Shown piece after piece: positions 61,181 through 64,000 of a DNA stretch of 64,000 bases. This stretch comes from Candidatus Nanopelagicales bacterium (GTDB taxonomy: Bacteria; Actinomycetota; Actinomycetes; S36-B12). The notes under the pieces were generated by a model. It had not been told where the DNA came from. It ran no database searches and saw nothing but the letters and a program-made list of their open reading frames with translations. The stretch lies in contig JAURFD010000002.1 in NCBI GenBank assembly GCA_030827125.1, forward strand, positions 1 through 64,000, in the 5' to 3' direction. Each line of letters begins with the position of its first letter. The first letter of the stretch is position 1. The translations under genes and the position numbers were made by a program.

Positions 61181-63295
61181 CTACTCGGCGGTGAGTCCCG
61201 CGGCGATGTTCTGCGGCATCGGTTCGTGGCGCGAGTAGCGGCGCGTGAACGAGGCCGTCCCATGCGCCAGACTCCGCAGATCGATGGCGTAGCGGGTCAG
61301 CTCAAGCCCCGGAACCTCGGCGAGGATCTTGGTGCGGCCCGCCCCGGCCCCCTCGCTGCCGGTCACACGACCCCGTCGGCCGGAGAGGTCCGACATCACC
61401 GCGCCGACGTAGTCATCGGGGACGAGCACGAGGACCTCATCAACCGGTTCCAGCAGGGTGATCTCACTGGCATCCGCGGCGTCCTTGAGGGCCATGCCGC
61501 CCGCCGTCTGAAAGGCCATGTCCGAGGAATCCACCGAGTGGGTCTTGCCGTCGAGAAGCGTCACGCGGATGTCGGCAAGGGGGTACCCGGCGGCCACGCC
61601 CTTGGCCATCTGGGCTCGAACCCCCTTCTCGACGGACGCGACGTACGTCTTGGGGATGACACCGCCGGTGATCTTGTCCACGAACTCGAATCCCGTTCCC
61701 GCGGGCAGCGGCTCGACCTCGATGTCACACACCGCGAACTGTCCGTGACCGCCCGACTGCTTGACCAATCGGCCGTGGCCCTTGGCGGGCTTGGCGAAGG
61801 TCTCACGCAGCGAAACTCGTAGCGGCTCACTGTCGACGCTGACTCCGTAGCGTGTCTTGAGCCGATCGAGGAGCACGTCGACGTGGGCCTCACCCATGCA
61901 CCACAGGATGATTTGGCCCGTGTCGGGATTTTGCTCCAGGCGCATCGTTGGATCCTCAGCCACCAGTCGACCCAGGGCAGCGGTGAGCTTGTCCTCATCA
62001 GCGTTCGAGTGGGCCGTGATGGCAACGGGCAAGAGAGGATCGGGCATCACCCAGGGTTCGATGAGCAGGGGATTCTCCGGTGCCGACAGGGTGTCGCCGG
62101 TCTCCGCGTGCGCGACCCGCGCGACCACGCCGATCTCCCCGGCCCGGAGTTCCTCCACGGCGTTCACCTGACGACCGAGGGGCAGGGAGATCGAGCCTCC
62201 CTTCTCGTCGACATCGTGATCCTCATGTCCGCGATCGGTGAGGAAGTGTCCGGAGACGTGCAGGGTGCTGTCGGCACGCAATGTCCCGGAAAAGACGCGG
62301 ACCAGTGACTGCCGCCCGGCGTAGGAGTCCGACCAGGTCTTGATGACCTCGGCGCAAAGAGGGCCGGCGGAATCGCACTGAAGTGGTTCGCGGGGACTGC
62401 CGTCGGGGGCCGTTACCGCGGGCGGCTCATGCTCGAGCGGGGACGGGAATCCGCGTACCAGAATCTCCAAGACCTCTTCCATGCCGAAACCGGTGGGTGC
62501 GGATGCGGTGAGGAGTGCAGGGAAGAAATGTCCGCGAGCGACCGCGGTTTCCAGATCGCTCACGAGAGTGTCGAAGGCCACGTCCTCGCCGGCGAGGAAG
62601 CGCTCCATGAGCGTCTCATCCTCGGACTCGGTGATGATGGCTTCGATGAGCGCGACGCGGGCATCGTCGATGAGGTCCACGTGCTGCGGGTCCGGGTCAC
62701 GCTCCATCCGTTGACCGTCGGAGTAGTCATAAATGCGCTGCGATAGCAGGCCGATCAGTCCAGCGACCTGTCCGTCATCGGCGTGCAGCGGCAGGTAGAG
62801 CGGTAGCACTCCCTGCCCCTCGCCGAAGAGTTCGTGACACCTCTCGAGAACGCCTTCGGTATCGGCTCGGGCGTTGTCAGTCTTGGTGATGACCACGGCG
62901 CGCGGCATGCCGACCGCGGCGCATTCATCCCAGAGCAAACTTGTCGCCGCGTCGACGCCGTCCACCGCGGACACGACGAACAGTGCTGCGTCGGCAGCCC
63001 GAAGTCCGGCCCGGACCTCGCCGACGAAATCTGCGTAGCCGGGAGTGTCGAGAAGGTTGACGCGAACGCCCTGCCATTCCAATGGCACCAGACTCAAGGA
63101 GACCGAGCGACCTTGACGGTGCTCGGCCTCGTCGGTGTCGGACAGGGTGCTGCCCGCTTCGATGGTGCCGGCCCTATTCACCGCTCCGGTGATGAGGGCC
63201 AGGCTCTCGATCAGCATGGTCTTGCCACTGTGACTCGGGCCCACGAGGACGACGTTGCGGATTCGGGAGGGATCAAGAGGGGCGGACTCGGGCAT
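61181..63295 (-). CDS. EF-G-like translation GTPase (FusA2 type)
   Basis: A 704-aa EF-G paralogue. G1 is VGPSHSGKTMLI, G3 DTPGYADFVGEV and G4 is ITKTDNARAD, which lacks the usual NKxD, and the switch I threonine region is replaced by AEHRQGRSVSLS. Domains III-V follow (FAKPAKGHGRLVKQSGG, RGRVTGSEGAGAGRT). Actinomycetes encode such an EF-G2 near pgsA; it is not the main elongation factor. Its GTP use may differ. Confidence 0.9.
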   Translation of the reverse strand: MPESAPLDPSRIRNVVLVGPSHSGKTMLIESLALITGAVNRAGTIEAGSTLSDTDEAEHRQGRSVSLSLVPLEWQGVRVNLLDTPGYADFVGEVRAGLRAADAALFVVSAVDGVDAATSLLWDECAAVGMPRAVVITKTDNARADTEGVLERCHELFGEGQGVLPLYLPLHADDGQVAGLIGLLSQRIYDYSDGQRMERDPDPQHVDLIDDARVALIEAIITESEDETLMERFLAGEDVAFDTLVSDLETAVARGHFFPALLTASAPTGFGMEEVLEILVRGFPSPLEHEPPAVTAPDGSPREPLQCDSAGPLCAEVIKTWSDSYAGRQSLVRVFSGTLRADSTLHVSGHFLTDRGHEDHDVDEKGGSISLPLGRQVNAVEELRAGEIGVVARVAHAETGDTLSAPENPLLIEPWVMPDPLLPVAITAHSNADEDKLTAALGRLVAEDPTMRLEQNPDTGQIILWCMGEAHVDVLLDRLKTRYGVSVDSEPLRVSLRETFAKPAKGHGRLVKQSGGHGQFAVCDIEVEPLPAGTGFEFVDKITGGVIPKTYVASVEKGVRAQMAKGVAAGYPLADIRVTLLDGKTHSVDSSDMAFQTAGGMALKDAADASEITLLEPVDEVLVLVPDDYVGAVMSDLSGRRGRVTGSEGAGAGRTKILAEVPGLELTRYAIDLRSLAHGTASFTRRYSRHEPMPQNIAAGLTAE

Positions 63296-63471
63296 CGGGC
63301 CTCCACGTCAGACGTTCTACTCACAAACTGTCGGTCTCCACCTTTCCCGTGCGCCTCGCCGGACGCAAGGGACCTCCGTCACCTGGTCCATGGAGGCCGT
63401 AGCATCGGTGGGCACAACCCGGTCGCCGGAGCGCCTCGAGGCCGGGGGTCCGGTCCAGGCGAGGAGATGCG

Positions 63472-64000
63472 GTGCTCAACAACCCGGCGGCTCGCAAGGT
63501 TTCGACCTTCGTCCTGGAGCCCCTTGCCCGCGGACTGCTCAAACTTCACGTGTCGCCCGACGCTGTCACCGTGGTCGGGACGCTCATCACCTGCACGGCG
63601 GCGCTGGTGTTCTTCCCCCGTGGCGACTTCATCCCCGGCGTACTCATCATCGCGGCGTCGGTCATTGCCGATCTCCTCGACGGGACGATGGCGAGACTGT
63701 CCGGCCGAGCCGGCCCGTGGGGGAACTTCCTCGATGCCACGTTGGACCGGGTTGCCGATGGCTGCGTCTTCGGGGCCCTGGTCCTGTGGTCGGCCGCGTA
63801 CGCCGAGCCGTGGGTCACAGCCGCCGCTCTCACGTGTCTCGTGGGCGGCCAGGTCATCTCGTATGCGAAGGCACGGGCCGAGGCGGTGGGCGCCACGGCC
63901 AACGTGGGCATCGCCGAGCGGGCCGAGCGGCTCATCGTGGTGCTGCTCGCCGCGTTCATTGCCGGGTTCGGTGTGCCGTATGTGCTGCCGGGAGCCCTCG
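63472..64000 (+). CDS. pgsA: CDP-alcohol phosphatidyltransferase PgsA (3' partial)
   Basis: PgsA1-type phosphatidylinositol-phosphate synthase (or phosphatidylglycerophosphate synthase). The CDP-alcohol phosphotransferase motif is ADLLDGTMARLSGRAGPWGN followed by FLDATLDRVAD. Membrane segments flank it. GTG 63472 follows GAGGAG by 5 nt. The gene runs off the window end after about 176 codons. The thrS-HIT-pgsA order matches M. tuberculosis with two inserted genes. Confidence 0.88.
   Translation, partial: MLNNPAARKVSTFVLEPLARGLLKLHVSPDAVTVVGTLITCTAALVFFPRGDFIPGVLIIAASVIADLLDGTMARLSGRAGPWGNFLDATLDRVADGCVFGALVLWSAAYAEPWVTAAALTCLVGGQVISYAKARAEAVGATANVGIAERAERLIVVLLAAFIAGFGVPYVLPGAL

Overview
The window is about 64 kb of a high-GC chromosome and reads as an actinomycete (Actinomycetota). 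The evidence is the gene order: TPR protein, NagD-type phosphatase, tlyA, nadK, recN, pyrG, NUDIX, xerD, parA, scpA, scpB, rluB, cmk, der on one side, and thrS, HIT protein, pgsA on the other. These are the orders known from Mycobacterium and Streptomyces. GTG starts, ATGA/GTGA overlaps and apparently leaderless genes are frequent. I cannot name the order or genus from sequence alone.

Region 1 (1-19029) is almost pure housekeeping and almost all on the + strand: rRNA methylation, NAD phosphorylation, DNA repair, CTP synthesis, chromosome segregation (XerD, ParA, ScpA, ScpB), the AroH/TyrA pair for aromatic amino acids, and ribosome assembly (Der). Region 2 (19030-24933) is accessory. A tRNA-Pro(GGG) gene carries a 2.7-kb inserted element bounded by a 47-bp direct repeat of the tRNA 3' half, with a decayed recombinase and a serine beta-lactamase-family enzyme. 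It is followed by a large secreted DUF1996 protein fused to a putative glycoside-hydrolase domain. Region 3 (25171-28825) is a glycine-betaine/choline-type ABC importer.

Region 4 (28884-38967) is a form I aerobic carbon monoxide dehydrogenase locus: coxI, a 76-aa protein, coxM, coxS, coxL, coxG and then five tiny one-span membrane proteins on +. Facing it on - is an operon of an 82-aa protein, coxD, coxE, a 97-aa protein and a GIY-YIG-like protein. The first set makes the enzyme and its membrane link; the coxD/coxE set probably matures the Mo/Cu centre. The five membrane proteins are the best candidate here for an undescribed component.

Region 5 (39076-54584) is mixed: two secreted proteins, a sugar cluster (FGGY kinase, ManA-like isomerase, class I aldolase, Gfo/Idh/MocA oxidoreductase), PPK2, YihY, a stand-alone LigD-type polymerase and a LigC-type ligase, an aldehyde dehydrogenase, ZapE-like ATPase and membrane proteins. 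Region 6 (54600-64000) holds a tRNA-Gly-Cys-Val operon, a tRNA-Val(CAC), pabB/pabC, thrS, a HIT protein, a cupin, an EF-G paralogue and the start of pgsA. Several long palindromes lie between genes; one pair (near 16035 and 61115) shares the same arms. No rRNA, CRISPR array or complete insertion sequence was seen.
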